Shown here one piece after another: positions 14,672-23,716 of a stretch of 43,231 bases of DNA. The DNA is from Candidatus Parepulonipiscium sp. PG-Nuni2H_MBin01 (GTDB taxonomy: Bacteria; Bacillota; Clostridia; Lachnospirales; Cellulosilyticaceae). The first letter of the stretch is position 1. Each line of letters begins with the position of its first letter. The notes under the pieces were generated by a model that saw only the letters and a list, made by a program, of their open reading frames with translations, was not told the DNA's origin and searched no databases. The position numbers and the translations under genes were made by a program. Location: contig MDJM01000058.1 of the NCBI GenBank assembly GCA_001994995.1, positions 1-43,231 on the forward strand. The letters run 5' to 3'.

Positions 14672-17368
14672 ATGCAATTAAATTATACACATCTTCACAT
14701 CCACACAGAATATAGCCTTCTAGATGGCTCTGCTAAAATCTCCGAATTGCTAGCTAGAACGAAAGAACTAGGGATGAATTCACTAGCAATCACCGACCAT
14801 GGGTCGATGTTTGGAGTAATCGATTTCTATAAAGAAGCAATGGCACAAGGGATAAAGCCAATAATAGGGTGTGAAGTATATTTAGCAAAACGAACACGAT
14901 TTGCTAAAGAGAGCCAAGACTTGCGCTCATACCATTTAGTATTATTAGCAGAAACAAATGAAGGATATCAAAATCTTATAAAAATGGTTAGCATGGGGTA
15001 TACAGAAGGATTTTATCGCAGACCTCGGATTGACTACGAACTATTAAAGCAACACAGCAACGGAATAATAGCGCTAGGAGCATGCTTAGCTGGACCTGTA
15101 TCTAGACGTATATTAGAGGAAAGTTATGAAAATGCTAGAGATACAGCATTACAACTACAAAATATATTTGGCGAAAATAATTTTTTCTTAGAAATACAAG
15201 ACCATGGAATGCAAGAGCAGAAAAAAGTTAACGAAGTAACAATTAAAATAGCAAAAGAAACAGGCATCCCCCTAGTTGCTACTAACGATGTTCACTACAT
15301 TTTAGAAGAAGATGCAAAGCCACATGAAGTATTATTATGTATTCAAACAGGAAAAACCATGCAAGACACTAACCGCCTAGTCTACAAAGGGGAGCAGTTT
15401 TTCTTAAAAAGTCCTAAGCAAATGTACGAGTTATTTCATAATATACCCGAAGCGCTAGAAAATACACAAAGTATTGCAGATAGATGTAACGTTGAATTTA
15501 CATTTGGAGAATTGAAACTACCTAAATTTAAAGTAGCTGCGAACACTACAGCCGAGGATTATTTACGCGAATTATGTTACACAGGATTAAACGAAAGATA
15601 TAATACAATTACAAAAGAATTAACTGATAGACTAGATTTTGAGTTAGAAGTTATAATCCAAATGGGATTTGTGGATTACTTCCTTATAACATACGATTTT
15701 ATAAAATTTGCTAGAGATAACTCAATACCAGTAGGGCCAGGACGGGGGTCAGCAGCCGGAAGTATAGTAGCATACACTCTGCACATTACTGACATTGACC
15801 CAATTAAGTACCAATTAATATTTGAAAGGTTTCTAAACCCGGATAGAATTAGCATGCCAGATATAGATATAGATTTTTGTTACGAGCGCCGAGGTGAAGT
15901 TATTACTTATGTAATAGAAAAATACGGCGTTGATAGAGTTGCGCAAATAGTTACATTTGGAACGATGGCAGCAAAAGCAGCAATTCGGGATGTTGGACGT
16001 GCCCTAAATATGCCTTATGCCCAAACAGATGCGATTGCTAAAATGGTACCTAATGAACTAAGAATAACAATAGATAAAGCTTTAGAGACAAATCCTGAAT
16101 TAAAAGCAGCGTATCAAAAAGATACAAGCATAAAATATTTAATAGATACCGCAAAAAAATTAGAAGGCCTACCTAGACACTGCTCAACCCATGCTGCTGG
16201 AGTAGTAATATCAAAAGAACCTATTACTAATTATGTTCCACTAAACTCAAATGATGGAGTAATTACAACCCAATTTCCTATGACCACCCTAGAAGAGCTA
16301 GGTCTATTAAAAATGGATTTTTTAGGGCTTAGGACCTTGACTGTAATTGATAAAGCTATAAAATTAGTTGATAGTGCCGTTGATTTTGCTAATATGGATG
16401 ACGAGCAAGTTTTTAAATTAATTTCTACTGGTAACACTGAGGGTATATTCCAATTAGAAAGCTCTGGAATGAGACAGTTTATGCGAGAACTTGCGCCCAA
16501 TTCACTTGAAGATATTATAGCGGGTATTTCCTTATATAGACCAGGTCCAATGGATTTTATCCCTAAATATGTTGCGGGTAAGCGTGATAAGAGTAGCATT
16601 ACTTATACTCACCCTTCACTAAAACCCATACTAGAAAACACATATGGTTGCATCGTTTATCAGGAGCAAGTGATGCAAATTGTGCGGGACTTAGCAGGCT
16701 ATAGCTTAAGTCGTAGTGATTTACTTCGGCGTGCAATGGGTAAGAAAAAAACTGATGTTATGCTTAAAGAAAGAGAAATATTCTTAAATGGTGATGGAGA
16801 AAACGTTTGTGGAGCATTAAAAAATGGTATTCCAGAAGATGTAGCAAATACAATATTTGATGAAATGATAGACTTTGCCAAGTATGCATTTAACAAATCT
16901 CATGCCGCTGCATATGCAGTTATTGCCTACCAAACCGCATATTTAAAATGCCACCATAAAGTAGAATTTATGGCAGCCTTAATGTCATCGGTTAAAGATT
17001 TTAACGATAAAATAAGACATTATATCGAAAGTTGTAAAAAACAACAAATTAGTATATTAGTACCAGATATTAATACAGCAATGTCAGAATTTTCGGTACA
17101 AGATAGTAAAATAATGTATGGCTTAAGTGCAATCAAAAGTGTAGGTGAACAAGTTGTTCATAAAATAATTAGAGAGCGTGACTTAAACGGCCCTTTTAAA
17201 AGTTTAACCGACTTTTGTGAGAGAGTGAACGAAGTTAATAAGCGCTATATCGACGGCTTAATTTTAGCTGGTGCATTTGATAGTCTTGGAGGCGCTCGCA
17301 GTCAATACCAAAAAATATTTCCGCTAATAATCAATAGGATTGCTATAAATAATAAACAAAATATATAA
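14672..17368 (+). CDS. dnaE: DNA polymerase III alpha subunit, first 898 codons (frameshifted)
   Basis: This is the N-terminal four-fifths of a DnaE-type replicative polymerase. The PHP domain starts at HLHIHTEYSLLDGSAKI (residues about 7-23). The palm contains GPGRGSAAGSIVAYTL and the catalytic PDIDIDF near residues 403-409. The fingers include LYRPGPMDFIPKY and YGCIVYQEQVMQI. The helix-hairpin-helix region with KSVGEQVVHKI follows near residue 826. The frame then ends at a TAA (17366-17368) exactly where the linker to the OB domain should be. The rest of the protein continues in another frame (next entry). Together they make about 1140 residues, a normal DnaE length. pfkA and pyk follow, the usual Firmicute order. 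RBS AAGAAAGGA precedes the ATG. Confidence 0.92.
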   Translation: MQLNYTHLHIHTEYSLLDGSAKISELLARTKELGMNSLAITDHGSMFGVIDFYKEAMAQGIKPIIGCEVYLAKRTRFAKESQDLRSYHLVLLAETNEGYQNLIKMVSMGYTEGFYRRPRIDYELLKQHSNGIIALGACLAGPVSRRILEESYENARDTALQLQNIFGENNFFLEIQDHGMQEQKKVNEVTIKIAKETGIPLVATNDVHYILEEDAKPHEVLLCIQTGKTMQDTNRLVYKGEQFFLKSPKQMYELFHNIPEALENTQSIADRCNVEFTFGELKLPKFKVAANTTAEDYLRELCYTGLNERYNTITKELTDRLDFELEVIIQMGFVDYFLITYDFIKFARDNSIPVGPGRGSAAGSIVAYTLHITDIDPIKYQLIFERFLNPDRISMPDIDIDFCYERRGEVITYVIEKYGVDRVAQIVTFGTMAAKAAIRDVGRALNMPYAQTDAIAKMVPNELRITIDKALETNPELKAAYQKDTSIKYLIDTAKKLEGLPRHCSTHAAGVVISKEPITNYVPLNSNDGVITTQFPMTTLEELGLLKMDFLGLRTLTVIDKAIKLVDSAVDFANMDDEQVFKLISTGNTEGIFQLESSGMRQFMRELAPNSLEDIIAGISLYRPGPMDFIPKYVAGKRDKSSITYTHPSLKPILENTYGCIVYQEQVMQIVRDLAGYSLSRSDLLRRAMGKKKTDVMLKEREIFLNGDGENVCGALKNGIPEDVANTIFDEMIDFAKYAFNKSHAAAYAVIAYQTAYLKCHHKVEFMAALMSSVKDFNDKIRHYIESCKKQQISILVPDINTAMSEFSVQDSKIMYGLSAIKSVGEQVVHKIIRERDLNGPFKSLTDFCERVNEVNKRYIDGLILAGAFDSLGGARSQYQKIFPLIINRIAINNKQNI

Positions 17369-18081
17369 GTGGACAACTTGACTTATTTGGTAATACTGCT
17401 CACCTAGATGAATTGCCTAACATTCCTGAATTTTCTACCCAAGAGTTGCTTAGGTATGAAAAAGAAGTGTTAGGAATATATTTAAGTGGACATCCATTAG
17501 ATAAAGTTAGCTCACAAATGGATATTTTAACTACCCATAAAGCGATAGAATTTGCTTATAATAATGAAGACGAAGTGTCAATTAAAGATAATGAAAAAGT
17601 AACAATTGCTGGCATGATTGTATCGCAAAAAATCCAATTAACTAAAACGGGTGACAAAATGGCTTTTATTGAAGTGGAAGATTTATCTGGAATAGTAAAT
17701 TGTATAGTATTCCCCAATATATATAAACAATTAGCGCAAATTCCCGAAAATGAACCTGTCATTATAAATGGTAGAGTGTCGTTCCGAGAAGAAGAGGAAG
17801 CAAAGGTAGTAATTTTTGAAATTTTAGTTCTAAATTCTCTAATAAAGGATACACTAGTACTAGAGTTAGACAAAACTCAGCGTACAGCTACGCTTAGACA
17901 AAATTTGCTGGAAATATTTCAGCGCAACAAAGGAAATACTCGCGTTATAGTGAAAAATAAGGAAGATCAAACTACAAAAGCTTTCCCAGCCAAATATAAT
18001 ATTGAGATAAGCGCCGATATTATTAATTCATTAGGAGAAATAATACCTAAAGAGTGTATTATCGTGCAGAAATACGCTTAG
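17359..18081 (+). CDS. dnaE: DNA polymerase III alpha subunit, C-terminal part after the frameshift
   Basis: Read in the frame one base back from the first part, this stretch continues with SGQLDLFGNTAHLDELPNIP, which is the conserved GQxDLF linker of DnaE, then EVLGIYLSGHPLD and an OB-fold (VTIAGMIVSQKIQLTKTGDK, then a FIEVEDLSG strand and VFPNIY). The first ATG in this frame is 17413, but it lacks an RBS, and conserved DnaE sequence already lies before it, so independent initiation is unlikely. One missing base in the A-rich stretch 17354-17365 explains the break. Since dnaE is normally essential, a sequence or assembly error is as likely as a mutation. Confidence 0.85.
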   Translation, partial: KYISGQLDLFGNTAHLDELPNIPEFSTQELLRYEKEVLGIYLSGHPLDKVSSQMDILTTHKAIEFAYNNEDEVSIKDNEKVTIAGMIVSQKIQLTKTGDKMAFIEVEDLSGIVNCIVFPNIYKQLAQIPENEPVIINGRVSFREEEEAKVVIFEILVLNSLIKDTLVLELDKTQRTATLRQNLLEIFQRNKGNTRVIVKNKEDQTTKAFPAKYNIEISADIINSLGEIIPKECIIVQKYA

Positions 18082-18178
18082 CAAACTACAAAAAAGGGCA
18101 TTATTGTTTATGAATAAGATAGTTAAAAGAATGACATTATAATATGTATAGTTTAATTTATTTATTAGGAGGCTATCT

Positions 18179-19156
18179 ATGAGCACAGAAATCAAAAAAA
18201 TTGGGGTGTTAACAAGCGGCGGCGATGCTCCTGGGATGAATGCTGCTATTCGTTCTGTTGTAAGAACAGCTATTTCATATGATATGAAAGTTATGGGAAT
18301 TAAAAACGGTTATAAAGGACTTCTTAATGGAGATATTACTGAACTTAAGTCCAAAGATGTATCTGATATTATTCAACGCGGTGGTACCATTTTACAAACT
18401 GCTCGTTGTAAAGAGTTTATGAAACCTGAATATCAAGAGCGTGGAGCTGAAATGTGTAGAGTATTTGGCATCCAAGGGCTAGTAGTAATTGGTGGAGACG
18501 GTTCGTTCCAAGGAGCAGAAAAATTAGCTAACCTAGGAATTAATACGATAGGAATTCCAGGTACTATTGACCTAGACATTGCGTGTACTGAATATACCAT
18601 TGGATTTGACACTGCGGTAAACACGGCTATGGACGCTATTAACCGAATTCTTGACACATCTTCATCTCATAGTAGATGTTCTATAGTTGAAGTTATGGGC
18701 CGCAATGCTGGGTACATCGCACTTTGGTGTGCTGTTAACACTGGTGCTGAATGTGTACTTTTACCAGAAAGAGAACGACCTAGCGATGATGAAATCATTA
18801 GAAGTATAGTAGAAAATAAAAACCGTGGGAAAAAACATTTCCTTATCGTTGTTGCAGAGGGCGTTGGCGGATGTCACAAACTGGCTAAGACTATTGAAAA
18901 TACTACTGGTATTGAATCTAGAGTAACCGTTCTTGGACATTTACAAAGAGGCGGTTCGCCTACAGCAATGGATAGGATGCAAGCATCTATGATGGGAACT
19001 CGCGCGGTGGACTTACTTCATGATGGTCATGCAAAACGTGTAGTTGCTTATGTTAAAGGTGAGTATGTTGATTACGACATTAACGAAGCTTTAGCTATGA
19101 ATAAAAACATTAATGAATTTAGATTAAGAGTTAGTAAAATATTAAGTGTAAAATAA
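18179..19156 (+). CDS. pfkA: 6-phosphofructokinase
   Basis: The 325-residue enzyme phosphorylates fructose 6-phosphate in glycolysis. It has GVLTSGGDAPGMNAAIRSVV at the start, the ATP-type GGDGS at 105-109 (Gly108, not the Asp of pyrophosphate-using forms), MGRNAGYIAL, and LGHLQRGGSPTAMDR. Two positions are unusual. The catalytic TIDND motif is TIDLD (131-133), keeping the base Asp131 and Asp133 but with Leu for Asn, and the next residues are ACTEYTIG rather than GTDYTIG. The Arg usual just before DTSSSH, a contact of the allosteric site in E. coli PfkA (Arg154), is Leu here. It sits between dnaE and pyk with pyk 27 bases downstream, so the two glycolytic genes are co-transcribed. The RBS is AGGAGG. 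Confidence 0.93.
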   Translation: MSTEIKKIGVLTSGGDAPGMNAAIRSVVRTAISYDMKVMGIKNGYKGLLNGDITELKSKDVSDIIQRGGTILQTARCKEFMKPEYQERGAEMCRVFGIQGLVVIGGDGSFQGAEKLANLGINTIGIPGTIDLDIACTEYTIGFDTAVNTAMDAINRILDTSSSHSRCSIVEVMGRNAGYIALWCAVNTGAECVLLPERERPSDDEIIRSIVENKNRGKKHFLIVVAEGVGGCHKLAKTIENTTGIESRVTVLGHLQRGGSPTAMDRMQASMMGTRAVDLLHDGHAKRVVAYVKGEYVDYDINEALAMNKNINEFRLRVSKILSVK

Positions 19157-19182
19157 GTTAAATTTAAGGAGATAATAAAAAA

Positions 19183-20946
19183 ATGCGTAAAACGAAAATT
19201 ATATCAACTATTGGGCCAAAAACTAACAGTTTAGAAGCTATTAAGAAAATCATTCTTTCTGGCGCTGATGCAATCCGATTAAACTTCTCTCATGATTCTA
19301 GAGAAAAACATGCGGACACAGCTAGACGTGTAATGCAAGCAAGGGAAGAACTAGGCATTCCTACAGCAATAATATTAGATACTAAAGGCCCTGAAATCCG
19401 TACTAGCGTATTAGCTGGTGGAGAAGATGTTGAATTAGTAGCGGGTAGCACTTTCACTTTAACTACTGATGAAATTGAAGGAGATGCAACAAAAGTTAGC
19501 GTAACTTATCAAGACCTTCCAAAAGATTTAAAAGAAGGCGCAAGAGTCCTAATCGATGATGGATTAATTGAGTTAGTTGTTAAAAGCATAAATGGCAACG
19601 ATGTTGTAACTGAAGTTATTAACGGCGGTCTACTTGGCGAAAGAAAAGGGGTTAACCTTCCTGACGTATTTGTAAACCTTCCAGCTCTAACTGAAAAAGA
19701 CATCGCAGATATTACTTTAGGTGCTGAAGTTGGATTTGACTTTATTGCAGCATCATTTATTAGATGTGCAGCTGACGTAATTGAAATCCGTAAACTATTA
19801 GAAAAAGTTGGCGGCTCTAACATTAGAATTATATCTAAAATTGAAAACCGTGATGGTGTAGATAATATTGATGAAATACTACAAGTTACAGACGCTATTA
19901 TGGTTGCTCGTGGAGATTTAGGGGTTGAAATCCCACCTGAAGAAGTTCCTATTGTGCAAAAAATGCTTATTAGAAAATGTAACGAGCTTGGTAAAATGGT
20001 AGTAACTGCTACTCAAATGCTTGAGTCTATGATTAAAAATCCAAGACCTACTAGAGCAGAAGCTAGTGACGTTGCTAACGCTATTTTCGATGGTACTTCA
20101 GCTATAATGCTATCTGGAGAAACTGCTAAAGGTGATTATCCTTATGAGTCTATCAAAATGATGGTTAGCATTGCAGAAATGGTTGAGAAAACTGATGAGT
20201 TATACAACATGACTTACGATGATTCACTAATTAACTGTATGACAACTGCGATTAGTTTAGCTACGTGCCAAGCGGCTAAAGGGCTGGATGCTACAGCTAT
20301 CATTACAGCTACAAAATCAGGACACACTGTAAGAGCATTATCTAAATTTAAACCAAAAGCTCCAATAGTAGCGTGTACACCAGACAAGAAAACTCAATAC
20401 CAGCTTAACCTAATATGGGGTTGCAAACCTTGCTTAATGAGTGTAGATGCTGGAGCTACTACTGATGAAGTATTTGCGGCTACTATTGCAACTGCTGAAA
20501 AAGAAGGCATTGTAAAAAAAGGTGACGCGGTAGTTATCACAGCTGGAGTACCTATTGGTGGAGCAGGGACTACAAATATATTAAAAGTTCAATATGTAGG
20601 AGATATTTTATCTAGTGGTAAAGGAATTTGTGATGGCGTAGCAGTAGGTACTGCTCGTGTAATTACTGAAATTGACGAGGCTAGCAAAAATTTCACTAAA
20701 GGGGATGTATTAATTGCTCATAGAACTGATGATACGTATTTACCTCTTATGAAGTTAGCAAGCGCAATTGTAGTTGAAGACCATACAAAAGCTGAAAACA
20801 ACCATGCGGTAAAAGTGGGTAAAACAATAGGAGTTCCAGTTGTATATGGAGCAGGAATTGTTACTCAAGCTGTGGAAAATGGATTATCCATTACAGTGGA
20901 CAGCAAAAAAGGGCTAGTATACAGCGGTGTAGTTACACCTCAATAA
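19183..20946 (+). CDS. pyk: Pyruvate kinase with C-terminal PEP-utiliser-like domain
   Basis: This 587-residue enzyme makes pyruvate and ATP from phosphoenolpyruvate. The barrel carries TKIISTIGPKTNSLEAI at the start, LDTKGPEIRT near residues 65-74, the active-site Lys block RIISKIENRDG, and MLESMIKNPRPTRAEASDVA. The core would end near residue 475. The extra 110 residues (GKGICDGVAVGTARVI onward) form the phosphohistidine-like domain found in Bacillus-type enzymes. Its usual TSHAA loop is replaced by ENNHAV, so a His is kept in a changed setting. In Bacillus this domain is not required for catalysis. RBS AAGGAG. Co-transcribed with pfkA, and a terminator follows. Confidence 0.95.
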   Translation: MRKTKIISTIGPKTNSLEAIKKIILSGADAIRLNFSHDSREKHADTARRVMQAREELGIPTAIILDTKGPEIRTSVLAGGEDVELVAGSTFTLTTDEIEGDATKVSVTYQDLPKDLKEGARVLIDDGLIELVVKSINGNDVVTEVINGGLLGERKGVNLPDVFVNLPALTEKDIADITLGAEVGFDFIAASFIRCAADVIEIRKLLEKVGGSNIRIISKIENRDGVDNIDEILQVTDAIMVARGDLGVEIPPEEVPIVQKMLIRKCNELGKMVVTATQMLESMIKNPRPTRAEASDVANAIFDGTSAIMLSGETAKGDYPYESIKMMVSIAEMVEKTDELYNMTYDDSLINCMTTAISLATCQAAKGLDATAIITATKSGHTVRALSKFKPKAPIVACTPDKKTQYQLNLIWGCKPCLMSVDAGATTDEVFAATIATAEKEGIVKKGDAVVITAGVPIGGAGTTNILKVQYVGDILSSGKGICDGVAVGTARVITEIDEASKNFTKGDVLIAHRTDDTYLPLMKLASAIVVEDHTKAENNHAVKVGKTIGVPVVYGAGIVTQAVENGLSITVDSKKGLVYSGVVTPQ

Positions 20947-20979
20947 GCAAGCAATAAATAGTAATAGTGTATAATGGAA

Positions 20980-21008
20980 GGCATTTCTTTTGTAGGAAGT
21001 GCCTTTTA
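20980..21008 (+). terminator. Terminator after pyk
   Basis: GGCATTTCT (20980-20988) pairs with AGGAAGTGCC (ending 21003) with G-T pairs, followed by TTTT. Confidence 0.7.
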
Positions 21009-21158
21009 TTGTATCTAAGTTAATATTTTTGATTAAAAAGGCATAATAATATAATTATAACATTTTATACCTATATAAAAATTATAAAAACCATAGTTAT
21101 ATTTACCTAAAATGCATATAATATATTATCAGTGCTGAAGATTAAGGAGGAGACAAAT

Positions 21159-22196
21159 ATGAGATTAATTCCAGTATCACAATTAAGAGTAGACTCAGTA
21201 TTGGCTCTAGATATTATTGACGAACATGCCAAAATACTCCTCGCTAAAGGGCATACATTAAACCAAATGAATTTAAGTAGACTACGTACCACTAATGTTG
21301 CCTCAGTTTATATTACTGATGAATATTGTTTTAATGATAATACAAACTATACCTCACAGCCATCAAATATTTTAAGGCGAGTAATTATAGTTAAACGTCT
21401 AATGAAAATGGTATCAGCAGGTACTACTACAAAAGAAGCAGTGTTTCATACACTTAAAGCTGTATATGAAATGGTAGATGGCTTAGATCAGCAAAAATAT
21501 AGCCTGCGCTTAGTATATGAGCCAAAAAAAATTCTCGTTAACACGTTTGAAGAAAATATTATTTATATTGCAATGATGAGCGCCTTATTTGCCCTTAAGC
21601 TAGGATTTAGCAAAAAAGAAGCTTCATATATATGTTTAGGAGCATTGGTTAGAGACATTGCATTAATATCATATAACTTTCAAGAGCAGGAAATGAACAC
21701 TCCTGCCACTAAAGAACATCCTATAAAAGGTTATAACCATTTAAAAACTAGGTATAATCTACCTGAAGAAGTGCTAGAAATTGTTATCCAACATCAAGAA
21801 ACTTATGACGGCAAAGGTTATCCTTATGGATTAAAAGGTGAACAAATATGTACAGGCGCACGAATTATTGCTATAATAGATATGTACTACAAAATTAAAA
21901 CAACAAATATGAGTAGAACAGCCGCTACATTAGAAGAGGATTTTAAAAGGTGGACAGCACACCTTGACCCTACTTATATTAAAAAATTTTTAGAATTTGT
22001 TAACATATATGATCCAGATACTTTGGTAAAATTAACCAATGGAGACTGTGCAGTAGTTACCAGTAGTAGGCCTATTAATCCATTTCGGCCTCAAATTAAG
22101 ATTGTGAAAAGTGCTAAATTTAATAAAGAAGAAATAATAAATTTATCTGATAGACCAGAATTGCATATTCATCATATATTATATTATATAGATTAA
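21159..22196 (+). CDS. Degenerate HD-GYP domain protein, paralogue 1 of 5
   Basis: The start at ATG 21159 is chosen because AAGGAGGAG lies just before it and all five paralogues begin with MR(L/M)(V/I)PV or a close variant. The product is 345 residues. Residues 1-55 form an N-terminal beta-rich module (LRVDSVLALDIIDEHAKILLAKG, then VASVYITDEY). Residues about 130-240 resemble an HD-GYP cyclic-di-GMP phosphodiesterase domain: IYIAMMS in place of the first His-containing helix, RDIA in place of HDIGK, then HPIKGY and TYDGKGYPYGLKG, and ARIIAIIDMYY. The HHE motif is HQE in this copy only, so a third ligand is lost. A C-terminal module (PDTLVKLTNGDCAVV) follows. Hydrolysis is unlikely; ligand binding or regulation is possible. 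Confidence 0.82.
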   Translation: MRLIPVSQLRVDSVLALDIIDEHAKILLAKGHTLNQMNLSRLRTTNVASVYITDEYCFNDNTNYTSQPSNILRRVIIVKRLMKMVSAGTTTKEAVFHTLKAVYEMVDGLDQQKYSLRLVYEPKKILVNTFEENIIYIAMMSALFALKLGFSKKEASYICLGALVRDIALISYNFQEQEMNTPATKEHPIKGYNHLKTRYNLPEEVLEIVIQHQETYDGKGYPYGLKGEQICTGARIIAIIDMYYKIKTTNMSRTAATLEEDFKRWTAHLDPTYIKKFLEFVNIYDPDTLVKLTNGDCAVVTSSRPINPFRPQIKIVKSAKFNKEEIINLSDRPELHIHHILYYID

Positions 22197-22214
22197 CCAA
22201 AATTATGGTTATAG

Positions 22215-22264
22215 AAAAGTTACTAATTTTGGCTGAAATTACGGTTGTAATTAGTAGCTTTTCT
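22215..22264 (+). terminator. Terminator after HD-GYP paralogue 1
   Basis: AAAAGTTACTAATT (22215-22228) pairs with AATTAGTAGCTTTT (22249-22262) with one G-T pair, followed by T's. Confidence 0.7.
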
Positions 22265-22316
22265 TGATATAATAGGATTACCATATATACGGCTTTATTT
22301 ACGCATTATTAATTAA

Positions 22317-22434
22317 ATTCGATAATACTAACACGTGGATTAACTCGTGAATATCCACAAAATAAGAGTGAGAGCAAAAATAATGATAAAATATTTTTAT
22401 GTAAAAAACTGTACAATATGGATTATTATCGAAT
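22317..22434. repeat. 11-bp inverted repeat upstream of paralogue 2, with a nested hairpin
   Basis: ATTCGATAATA (22317-22327) and TATTATCGAAT (22424-22434) are perfect complements 96 bases apart. GTGGAT (22335-22340) and ATCCAC (22353-22358) pair inside. The right arm ends 48 bases before the start codon. This occupies most of the 286-base gap between paralogues 1 and 2. Confidence 0.5.
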
Positions 22435-22482
22435 ACAATGTATTAGATTATCAATATACAAGAGAAAGGGAGGTAAAAAATT

Positions 22483-23511
22483 ATGAGAATGGTACCAGTA
22501 AGTGAGCTGAGAGTTAATTCGGAATTAGCAATAGACATTGTAGATGAGGAACATAAAGTACTACTAACAAAAGGCCATATTCTAAATCAAATAAATGTGG
22601 ATAGGTTACAATCGACGAACATAGCATCAGTTTATATTACAGATAAGTTTTGTTATAATAATACTCCTACTTATACATCGCAACCCACAAATGTTTTGCG
22701 TAAGGTTGTTACCATAAGAAATGCAATTCATAATGCAGCTCAAGGAATAGAAGCTAATGAAGCTATAGCCAAAGCCTTAAAAGCAGTAAATGAAATAGTT
22801 AGTGAATTAGATAGGCAAAAATACAGTTTAAGAATAGGATATGAGCCTAAAAAAATAGCTTTAAAAGATTTTGATGAACGAACTATATATATAGCGATGA
22901 TGAGTAGTTTATTATCTTTAAAAATAGGATTTGTTAAACAGCAAACATATTTAGTGTGCTTAGGAGCATTAATTAAAGATATTGCCGTAGTTTCTCCTAC
23001 ATTTAAAGGTCAAATAGATGAAAAAAATAAGTTTCACCCAATTAAAGGGTATAGTTATATGAAGGAGCACTATAATTTCCCAGAACCAGTGCTGCAGATT
23101 ATATTACAGCATCATGAGCTATACGATGGAAAAGGGTATCCTTATGGATTAAAAGGTGAAGAGATTTGTCCTGGGGCTAGAATTATAGCCATTATAGAGT
23201 TATATTATAAAATTAAAACCACCCATATGGAAGAAGGGGGTAGTAATTTAGAGCAAGAATTTAACAAATGGGCCTCTCACCTTGACCCAAAATACTTAGA
23301 CGTATTCTTAAAACATGCTAATCTTTTTGAGCCAGATATGTTAGTACAACTTAATAATGGAGATATAGCAGTAGTTACATCTTCACCAACAAATAATCCT
23401 TTTAAACCACGTGTTAAGATTTTAAGAAGTGAAACATATCAAGAAGGTACTATATTAAATTTAGGAGATACGAGGTTAGCAGTATATAGAGTTGTTTATT
23501 ATGTAGATTAA
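22483..23511 (+). CDS. Degenerate HD-GYP domain protein, paralogue 2 of 5
   Basis: This 342-residue protein is closely similar to paralogues 1 and 3 along its full length. In the HD-GYP-like domain Lys165-Asp166 replaces His-Asp, and the first conserved His is missing (TIYIAMMSS). His185-Pro (HPIKGY), His210-His211-Glu212 and the D-GKGYP block (215-220) remain. The Asp that would bind metal in the later ADxYD helix is Glu239 (AIIELYY). Thus about half of the metal ligands survive. The C-terminal module reads PDMLVQLNNGDIAVVTSS and ends VYRVVYYVD. RBS AAAGGGAGG, 9 bases before the ATG. It is its own unit, with a terminator after it. Confidence 0.82.
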   Translation: MRMVPVSELRVNSELAIDIVDEEHKVLLTKGHILNQINVDRLQSTNIASVYITDKFCYNNTPTYTSQPTNVLRKVVTIRNAIHNAAQGIEANEAIAKALKAVNEIVSELDRQKYSLRIGYEPKKIALKDFDERTIYIAMMSSLLSLKIGFVKQQTYLVCLGALIKDIAVVSPTFKGQIDEKNKFHPIKGYSYMKEHYNFPEPVLQIILQHHELYDGKGYPYGLKGEEICPGARIIAIIELYYKIKTTHMEEGGSNLEQEFNKWASHLDPKYLDVFLKHANLFEPDMLVQLNNGDIAVVTSSPTNNPFKPRVKILRSETYQEGTILNLGDTRLAVYRVVYYVD

Positions 23512-23583
23512 TTTATTCCACATATAAAGAATTAATAAATCTAGTTAACAGAATTCTAGATATATTAATATACTACGTAGAGT

Positions 23584-23620
23584 AACTAGCCCAAGTTTCA
23601 CCAAGGCTAGTTTTCTTTTC
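23584..23620 (+). terminator. Terminator after HD-GYP paralogue 2
   Basis: AACTAGCC (23584-23591) and GGCTAGTT (23605-23612) form a perfect 8-bp stem, followed by TTCTTTTC. Confidence 0.75.
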
Positions 23621-23716
23621 ACTAAAATATTATTATACTTTACTCCAATGTATTAATATCATTAAAAATAATAGTTGTATTTAGCAGTTTTCAATTTAAG
23701 AACGGGGGAACCAATT

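Noticed and set aside
17341-17370. Programmed ribosomal frameshift in dnaE
   Set aside because: No X-XXY-YYZ slippery heptamer lies in the zero frame here and no strong downstream structure was seen, so a lost base is the simpler account.
17413-18081. Separate small OB-fold protein starting at ATG 17413
   Set aside because: Conserved DnaE linker sequence lies upstream in the same frame and the ATG has no RBS, so this is the C-terminal end of dnaE.
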